Part shown: one piece after another, positions 1 through 6,171 of the stretch
How positions within the stretch are numbered: position 1 is the first letter of the stretch
How the letters are laid out: each line of letters opens with the position of its first letter
From: Flavobacteriaceae bacterium
GTDB taxonomy: Bacteria; Bacteroidota; Bacteroidia; Flavobacteriales; Flavobacteriaceae
Direction: 5' to 3'
DNA length: 8,552 nucleotides
Assembly: GCA_018672145.1 (NCBI GenBank)
Contig: JABHGH010000102.1
Coordinates: 1-8,552, forward strand
Program-made: the position numbers and the translations under genes
The notes under the pieces: model-generated
What the model was told of the DNA's origin: nothing
What the model saw: only the letters and a program-made list of their open reading frames with translations
The model's database searches: none

Positions 1-1347
1 AGAAAGGCGTTTGCTTTTCCCTTTTGAGGTCGTGGGAAAAGCCCCGTTTCTAAATACTCCTTCTCGCTGATAGGTTGTTTGTGTAAGCTCTGCTGCGCCA
101 TAGGCTTGTATCTGGCGGGTGTCAATGCTAAATCTAGGGTGAACGCCTAATGAAGATGCAAATAACACATAGTGATAGCGGTATTTATCCCCCACTTCAA
201 TGGGTGTGTTCGTTCCGTCTAAATCAAAGGCATATCCATCATAGGAGTCAATGTTTTCTAGGCCCAATCCACCGAGTAAGTCAATGGGTGAGGCAAAATT
301 TGTGGATTGCAATAGCCTGTATCTCAAAGCCATTGAAACAGACTGCGTGCTGTTTAGTTGCTGTTCAAATGAGGATGATAGTGCGAGTTGTCGATCATCT
401 TTTCGGTCTTCATATAAGGCGTATGCCGATGGCTTGCCAATCAATGATTTGGTTTGGTTTGCAGCGTACATGTTATGCCAATCTATTTGCCCATTTTGAG
501 TAAATTCTTCTCGGGCCAAATAGGCCTTTTCATAATCGGGACCATTGCTTCCAGATAAAAAATAACTTGGTAGCTTTTGATAATATGTTGGGGCTGGGTT
601 TGTTCCGCCTGGATAATCAATTCTACTGTTTCCAACCTGTCCGAATTGATAGGACGCAACCGTTTGTATGTTTACTGTAGGTTTTGGTTTCCAGAAATGC
701 GAAAGCATGAAAATGGGTTCTGCGATGCGGGCAATGCGGGCATTTCTTTTTTTGCCGTTTTGCCATCCCCAGTATGCGTTATAGTTGGAACCGCCCTTCA
801 GGTCTGCGACTTCTTGAGTATGTGAAGACCCCTTCCCGCGACGAACCGGTGTGTAAATAATAGTCCCGTTTAATGTGTGTAACGAATTGATGATTTTATC
901 CATTGACAACATCAAAGAAAAAGCATCATAAAAGGTGCTTTCTTGAAATCCCGAAAGCCCTCTTCGAAATCCCAAAGCAGTCACGTAACCCCAGCCGTTT
1001 TCGCGCATTCCAGAGCTGTGGCTTATTAACGCTCGGTTTTGGTAGCTACGGTTCGAAAATGAATACGTCACTCGACTTCCTCTTCGAAAATTTGAAGCCT
1101 GTGTACTAATATTTGTGCTGCCAATCAATCCGCCGAAATGAGACGATAAAGGGTGCATACTTTGGGTAAAGGTTTGGTTTCGCATCACATCGTTTAAACC
1201 GCCCCAGTTCGACCACTGCGGACGACCTGTATGGAGTTTATTCATTTCAATATCGTTGAGTAAAAGACGGTGATGCGACGATTCCAGCCCACGGAGGCGA
1301 AAAGGTAGCCTGGGTAGCCAAACCACCTGTGTATTACTTTTCTCCAT
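1..1347 (-). CDS. TonB-dependent receptor, 5'-truncated (also continues past the left window edge)
   Basis: One unbroken minus-strand frame of 449 codons reaches the left edge, starting at the ATG at 1347. Residues about 13-60 match the second half of a TonB receptor plug (FRLRGLESSHHRLLLND, then GRPQWSNWGGLNDVMRNQ). They are followed by typical beta-barrel sequence of the flavobacterial 'carboxypeptidase-like regulatory domain' receptors, such as SNRSYQNR, ENGWGYVTALGFRRG and STFYDAF. Intact relatives have a signal peptide, a CarboxypepD_reg domain and the first half of the plug before this point, about 200 residues; none of that is here. Sequence before residue 10 or so does not look native and derives from the neighbouring AT-rich island. 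The ATG overlaps the stop of the upstream gene (ATGGAGAAAAGTAA), and AAGGAG lies 11 bases upstream. Without a signal peptide the product could not reach the outer membrane, so the gene is probably a pseudogene or a silent partner of a rearrangement. Identity is fairly sure; function is doubtful. Confidence 0.85.
   Translation of the reverse strand, partial: MEKSNTQVVWLPRLPFRLRGLESSHHRLLLNDIEMNKLHTGRPQWSNWGGLNDVMRNQTFTQSMHPLSSHFGGLIGSTNISTQASNFRRGSRVTYSFSNRSYQNRALISHSSGMRENGWGYVTALGFRRGLSGFQESTFYDAFSLMLSMDKIINSLHTLNGTIIYTPVRRGKGSSHTQEVADLKGGSNYNAYWGWQNGKKRNARIARIAEPIFMLSHFWKPKPTVNIQTVASYQFGQVGNSRIDYPGGTNPAPTYYQKLPSYFLSGSNGPDYEKAYLAREEFTQNGQIDWHNMYAANQTKSLIGKPSAYALYEDRKDDRQLALSSSFEQQLNSTQSVSMALRYRLLQSTNFASPIDLLGGLGLENIDSYDGYAFDLDGTNTPIEVGDKYRYHYVLFASSLGVHPRFSIDTRQIQAYGAAELTQTTYQREGVFRNGAFPTTSKGKSKRLS
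1304..1319. repeat. GGTAGCC short direct repeat beside the junction
   Basis: GGTAGCC occurs at 1304-1310 and again at 1313-1319, a 9-base period that keeps the receptor frame open. It encodes the repeated Leu-Pro in WLPRLPF. It lies at the point where receptor homology ends and the AT-rich island begins, so it may be a small duplication scar of the joining event. The repeat is short and may be incidental. Confidence 0.35.
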
Positions 1348-1812
1348 TTTCTTTCAACTCCTTAATCCTTGTTTTAATATAAGTTATCCTATTCTCCTTT
1401 GAAGCTATCTTTTCATTTCTTTCTTTGTTAATACCTACATATAATAGTGGGATGACAGCCAATATAGCACTAACAAAAAAGAGGGGAGAACCCATTGTAA
1501 ATGCGACTGTAAAAAATGATAAAATACTTACTAATATAGCTACCCCTATATTCCAATCAGGAGTTTTTGTTCTTGATTCTTCACCTAATTCTTTAAGGTG
1601 TTTTTCAAAATCCTTTATTGTTTCATCTCCTCTAAAACCCCTAAAGTCTCTATCCATATTCCTTCTCAATCTCATATTTTGAGCTCTCATTAATTGAGTA
1701 GTGGTTGATAATTCCTCATTGATTTCTTTTCCTAACTTATCTTTATCTTCTTTACTTAAATCTAACACACCTTTATTTTTAATTATTAATATGGGGTAAA
1801 TATACGAACCAG
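1331..1812. other. AT-rich island between two 5'-truncated genes (likely insertion or rearrangement junction)
   Basis: GC content from 1381 to 1800 is about 30% by hand count, against about 50% in 1201-1260 and 33-57% (mean about 42%) in 1861-2100. The borders are placed where recognisable receptor sequence ends on the left and DUF5689 sequence begins on the right, so each is uncertain by perhaps 20 bases. The island contains one complete small gene and no transposase or integrase. Only a 5-bp GCCAA/TTGGC inverted match was seen at the edges (1317-1321 and 1813-1817), which could be chance. Foreign origin is inferred from composition and context. Confidence 0.5.
1334..1768 (-). CDS. Hypothetical membrane protein with coiled-coil flanks, inside an AT-rich island
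   Basis: I do not recognise this 144-residue protein. The likely start is the GTG at 1768, because the frame upstream stays open to a stop at 1820-1822 but contains no ATG. Residues 1-65 are charged and probably helical. Residues about 73-92 and 96-113 form two hydrophobic membrane segments with a short turn (MGSP) between them. Residues 114-144 are again highly charged and helical, ending ELKENGEK. Both charged ends should therefore lie on the same side of the membrane. Base composition is about 30% GC by hand count, with A/T-ending codons, clearly different from the neighbours and consistent with transfer. The gene sits exactly between the broken 5' ends of a receptor gene and a DUF5689 gene, and its last codons overlap the first ATG of the truncated receptor frame. 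A small effector, immunity or phage accessory protein is possible, but nothing in the sequence shows it. Confidence 0.55.
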   Translation of the reverse strand: MLDLSKEDKDKLGKEINEELSTTTQLMRAQNMRLRRNMDRDFRGFRGDETIKDFEKHLKELGEESRTKTPDWNIGVAILVSILSFFTVAFTMGSPLFFVSAILAVIPLLYVGINKERNEKIASKENRITYIKTRIKELKENGEK

Positions 1813-2466
1813 TTGGCGACTAAAGGCTACGTGGTTTCATCGGACGAATCGGGAAACTTTTATAAAGAAATTTATTTGCAAGATGACGCATCATTGCCTT
1901 CACAAGGCATTAAAGTGGTTATTGACCGAAAGGCATTGCACAACAAATTCAACATTGGACGAGAGGTTTACATCAATCTTTCTAGGCTGTATGTGGGCGA
2001 AGTGAACACAGGGGATGGGGTTGTTGGCATTGGAGGAGGCAGCGATAATGATGAGCTAACTGCAATTTCAGAAGGGCAAGGGGTCAATCATATTTTGCGT
2101 AGCCAAACGACAGAAGATGTTGCGGAAACAATTCTACCATTAGCCGAGATAACGGATGAAAAAATAGGAATGTTTGTCACGCTTCGCTCAGTCCATTTTT
2201 TAAAAGAAGATCTCGGTCATCCTTTGGTTGCGTCAAAAGATTGGTATGACACCAAACGAGAAATCAACCAGTGTGCAGCAGACACGATAACCACATTTCT
2301 ATTGGAAACGAGCAGATTTGCAGACTTCTCCGATATGCCGATCCCTTCAGAAGGTGTTTCGATTAGAGGAATTATCACAAAAACGTATAATGGATCAGAC
2401 CTTGTGGTCGCGCTAAACCGTTATGAAGATATCGATTCGGACACGTCTTCCTGTATGGACGAATAA
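1813..2466 (+). CDS. DUF5689 domain protein, N-terminally truncated (probable pseudogene)
   Basis: Residues 5-24 (GYVVSSDESGNF, then YLQD), the QGIKV stretch near 31-35, and the C-terminal TTFLLETSRFADFSD with GIITKTYNGSDLVVAL are hallmarks of the DUF5689 family. These are secreted or lipoprotein partners often found beside TonB receptors in flavobacteria; their biochemical role is unknown. Intact members carry a lipoprotein signal and about 50 more residues before the GYVVSSDE strand. Here the frame opens only at 1783, after an in-frame stop at 1780-1782, and contains no ATG before residue 120. The TTG at 1813 is the only plausible start, and no ribosome-binding sequence precedes it. The rest of the domain is intact to the stop at 2464-2466, so the break looks recent. 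The product would lack any export signal. Family identity is confident; expression as a functional protein is doubtful. Confidence 0.8.
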   Translation: MATKGYVVSSDESGNFYKEIYLQDDASLPSQGIKVVIDRKALHNKFNIGREVYINLSRLYVGEVNTGDGVVGIGGGSDNDELTAISEGQGVNHILRSQTTEDVAETILPLAEITDEKIGMFVTLRSVHFLKEDLGHPLVASKDWYDTKREINQCAADTITTFLLETSRFADFSDMPIPSEGVSIRGIITKTYNGSDLVVALNRYEDIDSDTSSCMDE

Positions 2467-2468
2467 CT

Positions 2469-2502
2469 TTTGACACAAAATACCTCTGATTTCGTACATT
2501 TG
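2469..2502 (+). promoter_or_regulatory. Bacteroidota-type promoter for yicC-gmk-nadD
   Basis: TTTG at 2469-2472 and TACATTTG at 2495-2502 match the Bacteroidota sigma consensus TTTG ... TAnnTTTG, with every fixed base of the -7 box present. The spacer is 22 bases, longer than the Bacteroides ideal of about 19 but, as I recall, within the 17-23 range reported for Flavobacterium. Transcription would begin near 2509, leaving a leader of only about 8 bases before the yicC ATG at 2517. The site lies directly after the DUF5689 stop, so the housekeeping operon should not depend on that damaged gene. Confidence 0.65.
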
Positions 2503-2516
2503 CCCAAAGTGGTACT

Positions 2517-3377
2517 ATGATACGCTCAATGACCGGATTTGGACGGTCTGAATACGAAACGCCAGAGGTCACCATTTCGGTGGAGATCAGAGCACTTAAC
2601 AGCAAAAATCTTGAACTAAATCTACGCATACCCTACAATTATCGTGTATGGGAAGAAGAAGTTCGAGCGGCCGTAAAACCCCAACTTCTTCGGGGGAAAG
2701 TTGATATAAATTTACACATTAAGCATCACGGTCTAGCAGCAGCATCTGAGTTAAACAAAGAGGTTATTACGGCGTATATCCAACAACTAGGGGAGATTGC
2801 ACATGCCACACCAGCAGAACTGCTACCTATTGCTACCCGTCTTCCGGATGCCCTGCAGTCGGCAGAGACTTCTCCAGACGAAAAGCAAAAAAAAGAAGTA
2901 TTTGGACTTGTCAATGCGGCCATTGAAAACCTCGTCAATTATCAAAAGACAGAGGGTCAGGCAATGGCCACAGACCTTAGTAATCAGATCGAAAATATTG
3001 GTCAAGGGCTACATGATGTCGACACCAAAAAGGGTAAGCGACTAGAACAAGTAAGATCCAAATTACAAGAAAATTTAAAAGCATTGGCGATCGATGTTGA
3101 CAGCAACCGTTTTGAACAAGAATTGATTTTCTACCTTGAAAAACTTGACATCAACGAAGAGATTGTACGTTTAGGTCAACACCTTTCTTATTTCCGAGAG
3201 GTGATGGAAAATGATGCGATTGCCAAAGGCAAAAAACTAGGGTTTATTGCACAAGAAATGGGCCGTGAGATCAATACCATTGGCTCCAAAGCAAATGATG
3301 CTGCGATGCAAAAAGAGATTGTCAGGATGAAAGATGCCCTTGAGCGCATCAAAGAACAACTGCTCAATGTATTGTAA
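2517..3377 (+). CDS. yicC: YicC/YloC family endoribonuclease
   Basis: This 286-residue protein has the normal family length. It begins with the invariant MIRSMTGFGR and continues with the YicC_N domain (about 1-155, including EIRALNSKNLELNLRIP). The C-terminal DUF1732 domain spans about 200-286 (EEIVRLGQHLSYF, then FIAQEMGREINTIGSKAND, ending EQLLNVL). Family members are metal-dependent endoribonucleases of the cytoplasm; E. coli YicC promotes decay of a small RNA and Bacillus YloC is its counterpart. Most relatives have GRKLDF before the QEM motif; here it is GKKLGF, a modest departure. The gene lies immediately upstream of gmk, a pairing conserved across many bacteria, and its stop TAA at 3375-3377 directly abuts the gmk ATG, implying co-transcription. 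The start is fixed by the family N-terminus and follows the promoter at 2469-2502. Identity is secure; RNA targets are unknown. Confidence 0.95.
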   Translation: MIRSMTGFGRSEYETPEVTISVEIRALNSKNLELNLRIPYNYRVWEEEVRAAVKPQLLRGKVDINLHIKHHGLAAASELNKEVITAYIQQLGEIAHATPAELLPIATRLPDALQSAETSPDEKQKKEVFGLVNAAIENLVNYQKTEGQAMATDLSNQIENIGQGLHDVDTKKGKRLEQVRSKLQENLKALAIDVDSNRFEQELIFYLEKLDINEEIVRLGQHLSYFREVMENDAIAKGKKLGFIAQEMGREINTIGSKANDAAMQKEIVRMKDALERIKEQLLNVL

Positions 3378-3950
3378 ATGAATAAAGGAAAATGTATCGT
3401 CTTGTCGGCACCCTCGGGAAGTGGCAAAACGACCCTTGCAAAACGATTATTGAAAAACGACTCTCTTTCACTGGCGTTTTCTGTTTCTGCAACTTCTCGC
3501 AAGCCACGATCGCACGAACAAGAAGGCAAAGACTACTTTTTTCTTTCCCCCCTTGCTTTTCAAGAAAAGATATTGCAAAACGATTTTATAGAGTATGAAG
3601 AAGTCTACCCGACCATTTTTTATGGCACCCTTCGTTCGGAGGTTGAACGCCTCTGGAAGCTCGGGAAACATGTCATTTTCGATATTGATGTAGAGGGCGG
3701 ATTAAACATTAAAAAACTATTTCCCAATCAAACAATTACGATTTTCATCCAACCACCAAGCTTGGAAGCTTTAAAAGAACGTTTGATCAAGCGTAAAACA
3801 GAATCCAAAAAAAGCTTAGAGATGCGTCTGAGTAAGGCTGAAAAAGAAATGATGTTGGCAACAAAGTTTGATCACATCGTTGAAAACGACACCCTCGAAG
3901 ATGCAGACGTCGAACTTCAACAGCTTGTTAGTCAATTTATTGTATCATGA
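3378..3950 (+). CDS. gmk: Guanylate kinase
   Basis: Guanylate kinase transfers phosphate from ATP to GMP (or dGMP) to give GDP in the cytoplasm, an essential step in GTP supply. The 190 residues match the usual length. Visible motifs are the P-loop APSGSGKT (11-18), the GMP-binding stretch SVSATSRKPR (35-44) followed by EGKDYFF (49-55), YGT (82-84), DIDVEGG (102-108), the lid arginines around RLIKRKTES (135-143) with R150, and HIVEND (166-171). The first glycine of the usual GPSG is alanine here, as in several other members. The ATG follows the yicC stop with no gap, and the TGA stop overlaps the nadD start by four bases (ATGA), so translation of all three is probably coupled. Nothing suggests damage. 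Confidence 0.96.
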   Translation: MNKGKCIVLSAPSGSGKTTLAKRLLKNDSLSLAFSVSATSRKPRSHEQEGKDYFFLSPLAFQEKILQNDFIEYEEVYPTIFYGTLRSEVERLWKLGKHVIFDIDVEGGLNIKKLFPNQTITIFIQPPSLEALKERLIKRKTESKKSLEMRLSKAEKEMMLATKFDHIVENDTLEDADVELQQLVSQFIVS

Positions 3951-4516
3951 AACGAACAGCCTTATTTTTTGGAAGCTTTAACCCTATTCACTTGGGACAC
4001 CTTCATGTTGCTCGATCGGCACTCAACACAAAAAAAATTGACCAAGTGGTCTTTGTTGTTAGTCCTCAAAACCCATTCAAAAGAGAAGTTGACCTTCTTC
4101 CTGAAAGTCAACGTCTCGATTTAGTTTCTAGGGTTGTTGCTAATGAGGAAGCGATGGTTTGTAGCGATGTAGAGTTCCACTTACCACGCCCAAACTACAC
4201 CATCAACACCTTACATCATTTAGGTGTTTTACCAGGCAAAGACACCCACACGCTACTTATGGGGGCAGATATTTTTGCACAAATGAAAACCTGGCAAGGT
4301 GCGGAGGAAATGCTTTCACACGAGCTAATGATTTATCCTCGCGAAGGCTCAACATTGCCTAAGGCTTCAGACAAACGGACCTTGTTAGAAGACCCTTTGA
4401 TTTCGATTTCTGCAACCATTATTCGTCAAAAACTCGAAGCAAATCAAGAAATCAGTGACCTTGTTCCGCAAGAAGTAGCCAACTTTTTTTATGCTACACA
4501 AGAGAAAAATCGGTAG
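3947..4516 (+). CDS. nadD: Nicotinate-mononucleotide adenylyltransferase
   Basis: NadD joins nicotinate mononucleotide with ATP to form deamido-NAD and pyrophosphate in NAD synthesis. The 189-residue protein shows the nucleotidyltransferase fold signatures: GSFNPIHLGH (9-18) with the HxGH-type ATP site, SPQNPFK (39-45), RPNYTINTL (81-89), GADIF (106-110), and SISATIIR (153-160), equivalent to the ISSTxIR phosphate-binding motif. The start overlaps the gmk stop (ATGA at 3947-3950), which supports the chosen ATG and translational coupling. It is the last gene of the yicC operon and faces the AlbA_2 gene tail to tail across 13 bases. No clear terminator hairpin with a T-run is visible there. Nothing unusual in sequence or length. 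Confidence 0.95.
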   Translation: MKRTALFFGSFNPIHLGHLHVARSALNTKKIDQVVFVVSPQNPFKREVDLLPESQRLDLVSRVVANEEAMVCSDVEFHLPRPNYTINTLHHLGVLPGKDTHTLLMGADIFAQMKTWQGAEEMLSHELMIYPREGSTLPKASDKRTLLEDPLISISATIIRQKLEANQEISDLVPQEVANFFYATQEKNR

Positions 4517-4529
4517 GCGTTCAAAGAAC

Positions 4530-5666
4530 TTAATGGTATTTGATTTTACGCAAAATTCGCAACGAATCTTTATGATTTTGGTAAGCTCGAGAGCTCATCG
4601 TTTTTAGTTTGTTTTGGATTTCAAAGAGCAACTCTTTGGCATCTTGAAAACCATTGAGATAACACAACATTAAAGTGGGCGATAAGTTCTCAATTTCCTT
4701 AAGTTTTGCCTTTGATAGTGTTGTTTTGGTCAAGAGCTTTTGGGCAAGGACCTTTTGAGTATTCATAATATGATGCAAGAGTTTTTTCTCAAAAATGGGA
4801 GGCTCAAACAAAAAGGAGGTGTTCATATGATAGCTGCCGTTGTTTTCAAAATGAAGTACAATTTGCTCTAATGGATAGTATTTATATGCATCATGTAAAC
4901 CAAGCCGCACATATTCTATCAATTGAAAAGAGTTGTTGTCAAAACGAATTTCAACCTCATCATAAGTGGAATAAAACAATTTGACATGCTCGTTGATCAA
5001 CTCAACATCTACGCGTGAGTAATAGCGTTTGCTTTTCACCTTTTTTTCCAACCCTGCCCAGCAAACAACAAAGGATTCTTTAAAGACTTTGTACTGAGGG
5101 TTAAGGCCATCATTGTGTTGTTGTACAAAATCGACAACTCCGTCGAGTGTGAGTTCGATATTATTTTGAGCATGTTTTTCGATTTCTCTGACAACGACGG
5201 TATTGATGTCTTTGATTTCGACATCAAACGCTCGGGGCGTAGAGGTGCTGCCTTCACGAAAAAAAACAGACCCCCCATAGTATTTCCAAATGTTTTTTCG
5301 AAGGGAAGTCAACTCGGCAGTGGGCTTGATCGTTACCAAACCAACGACTTTACCCTCTGGCAAGTGAGGAAAATGGATGTTTTCGTAAAGCACTAAGGGC
5401 GGGTTTTCGAGATAGGCATTGATTAGGTTTTGGAGCTTGGCATCATCAAAAAAATCAACACCAACAATCAGATTGTCTGTGTCCATCACTCCGACCACGA
5501 TGTACGAGTTGTTTTTGGGGTTGGAATTGGAAAGCGCACAGATGTGTTTGAGAAACTTGGCCTTACCCTCTTTGTTTCCCAAGTTGAGCTGTAGCTTTTT
5601 GTCATAAAAACTGTTCTCATCATTGTGAGCCAGTAAGTTTTTTACCAATAAGCGTTTGTTGATCAT
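4530..5666 (-). CDS. Schlafen AlbA_2 domain protein (putative nucleic-acid- or ATP-binding)
   Basis: The first 160 residues of this 378-residue protein resemble the Schlafen AlbA_2 domain. Residues 36-49 (AKFLKHICALSNSN) correspond to the E-I-x-K-x-I-x-A-F-A-N helix, YIVVGVMDTDNLIVGVD (55-71) to the GVdDdG-x-ivGi strand pair, and FFREGSTSTPRAFD (135-148) to the terminal R-x-G-S-s-T element. The usual Gly-Gly after the helix is replaced by NPKNN. Annotation pipelines often call such proteins 'ATP-binding', but no P-loop is seen; AlbA_2 is better regarded as a nucleic-acid-associated fold. Residues about 165-378 are not recognised. They look alpha/beta up to about 300 and then helical and lysine-rich, ending RILRKIKYH, with no evident winged helix. 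No signal peptide or membrane segment is present. The ATG at 5666 starts MINKRLLVKNLL; no Shine-Dalgarno is visible. The gene stands alone on its strand. The domain call is fairly confident and the cellular role unknown. Confidence 0.8.
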   Translation of the reverse strand: MINKRLLVKNLLAHNDENSFYDKKLQLNLGNKEGKAKFLKHICALSNSNPKNNSYIVVGVMDTDNLIVGVDFFDDAKLQNLINAYLENPPLVLYENIHFPHLPEGKVVGLVTIKPTAELTSLRKNIWKYYGGSVFFREGSTSTPRAFDVEIKDINTVVVREIEKHAQNNIELTLDGVVDFVQQHNDGLNPQYKVFKESFVVCWAGLEKKVKSKRYYSRVDVELINEHVKLFYSTYDEVEIRFDNNSFQLIEYVRLGLHDAYKYYPLEQIVLHFENNGSYHMNTSFLFEPPIFEKKLLHHIMNTQKVLAQKLLTKTTLSKAKLKEIENLSPTLMLCYLNGFQDAKELLFEIQNKLKTMSSRAYQNHKDSLRILRKIKYH

Positions 5667-5778
5667 CGGGTAAAGTCTTTAACAAGTTTACCACTAAAAA
5701 TACAAAATCACCTGTTGGATTAGTGTTTAAAACAACAACAAAACCTTACACCTTTCTGGTTCTCAACGTTTTCATCTC

Positions 5779-5913
5779 TTAAAACGGATGTAGGACTTCG
5801 AAGACAGCTTTTGTAATGATTAAAACATCACGGTTGTCTTTTTCAGTTATTTGTTTTCCGATCAATTCGGGTTTACTTTTTAGTTCAAATAAAATATAGA
5901 CTCTAACAAACAT
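5779..5913 (-). CDS. Possible small ORF of 44 codons, doubtful
   Basis: From the ATG at 5913 the minus strand reads MFVRVYILFELKSK and on to the end KAVFEVLHPF, with a TAA at 5781-5779. The composition is protein-like, with alternating charged and hydrophobic residues. The frame is open upstream to the stop at 5973-5971, but that part looks random. No ribosome-binding site and no family resemblance are seen. It may be a small protein, the remnant of a decayed gene, or a chance frame in AT-rich DNA. Confidence 0.2.
   Translation of the reverse strand: MFVRVYILFELKSKPELIGKQITEKDNRDVLIITKAVFEVLHPF
5850..5881 (+). promoter_or_regulatory. Weak Bacteroidota-type promoter candidate, distal
   Basis: TTTG at 5850-5853 is followed after 20 bases by TACTTTTT at 5874-5881, one base off TAnnTTTG. 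Transcription would start near 5888, about 280 bases before moxR, so it would imply a long leader or a separate small RNA. Chance matches are likely in DNA this rich in T. Confidence 0.25.
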
Positions 5914-6121
5914 AGAATGACTACAAAAAAGGTATAATATTCTTGGCACATAATTAGTGGTTTTCCTTGCTTAATAATGACACGGATAAAGTTTTTTATA
6001 TTCGAGTTGATCATTGGAGTTCGGTTTAGACTTAGCAATAAAGTGTGTGTTCAATAAAAAAAAGACTAAATGCGTTGTTTTTAACCAAATATTAACAGAT
6101 TTAGTTTATTTTTTTAATCAA

Positions 6122-6153
6122 CTTGCAGCCCTTGTTTACAACCTTTATTTTCG
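6122..6153 (+). promoter_or_regulatory. Weak Bacteroidota-type promoter candidate for moxR
   Basis: CTTG at 6122-6125 is followed after 20 bases by TATTTTCG at 6146-6153. Each box is one base off the TTTG ... TAnnTTTG consensus. It would give a leader of about 12 bases before the moxR ATG at 6172, the same short-leader layout as seen for yicC. Position favours it over the distal candidate, but the match is imperfect. Confidence 0.3.
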
Positions 6154-6171
6154 AACAAAAATTTTTACGAC

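Larger units (their letters stand above)
5667..6171. other. AT-rich divergent intergenic region
   Basis: This 505-bp gap separates the starts of the minus-strand AlbA_2 gene and the plus-strand moxR gene, so it should hold promoters for both. It is very AT-rich (about 22% GC in 5881-5940 by hand count). I see no tRNA, no clear rho-independent terminator and no long repeat. It contains weak plus-strand promoter candidates (5850-5881 and 6122-6153), a minus-strand TATGTTFG-like -7 box reading TATGTTTG at 5914-5907 without a matching -33, and a doubtful short frame at 5779-5913. It is long for a compact genome, so an unannotated small RNA or decayed gene is possible but not shown. Confidence 0.5.

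Noticed and set aside
150..1109. Several plus-strand reading frames of 68-117 codons
   Set aside because: They lie opposite the continuous receptor frame, whose minus-strand translation matches a known family, and their own translations look random.
1317..1817. GCCAA at 1317-1321 and TTGGC at 1813-1817 as terminal inverted repeats of an element
   Set aside because: Only five bases match before the sequences diverge, and there is no transposase or target duplication, so chance is sufficient.
4519..4529. GTTC-AAA-GAAC hairpin as a bidirectional terminator between nadD and the AlbA_2 gene
   Set aside because: The stem is only four base pairs and no T-run follows on either strand.
5115..5607. 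Plus-strand frames opposite the AlbA_2 gene
   Set aside because: They are shadows of the minus-strand gene, which has clear domain motifs and codes across the whole interval.
5933..5938. TATAAT as an E. coli-type -10 box
   Set aside because: No -35 lies at suitable spacing, and Bacteroidota primary sigma factors use TAnnTTTG; in such AT-rich DNA the hexamer is expected by chance.
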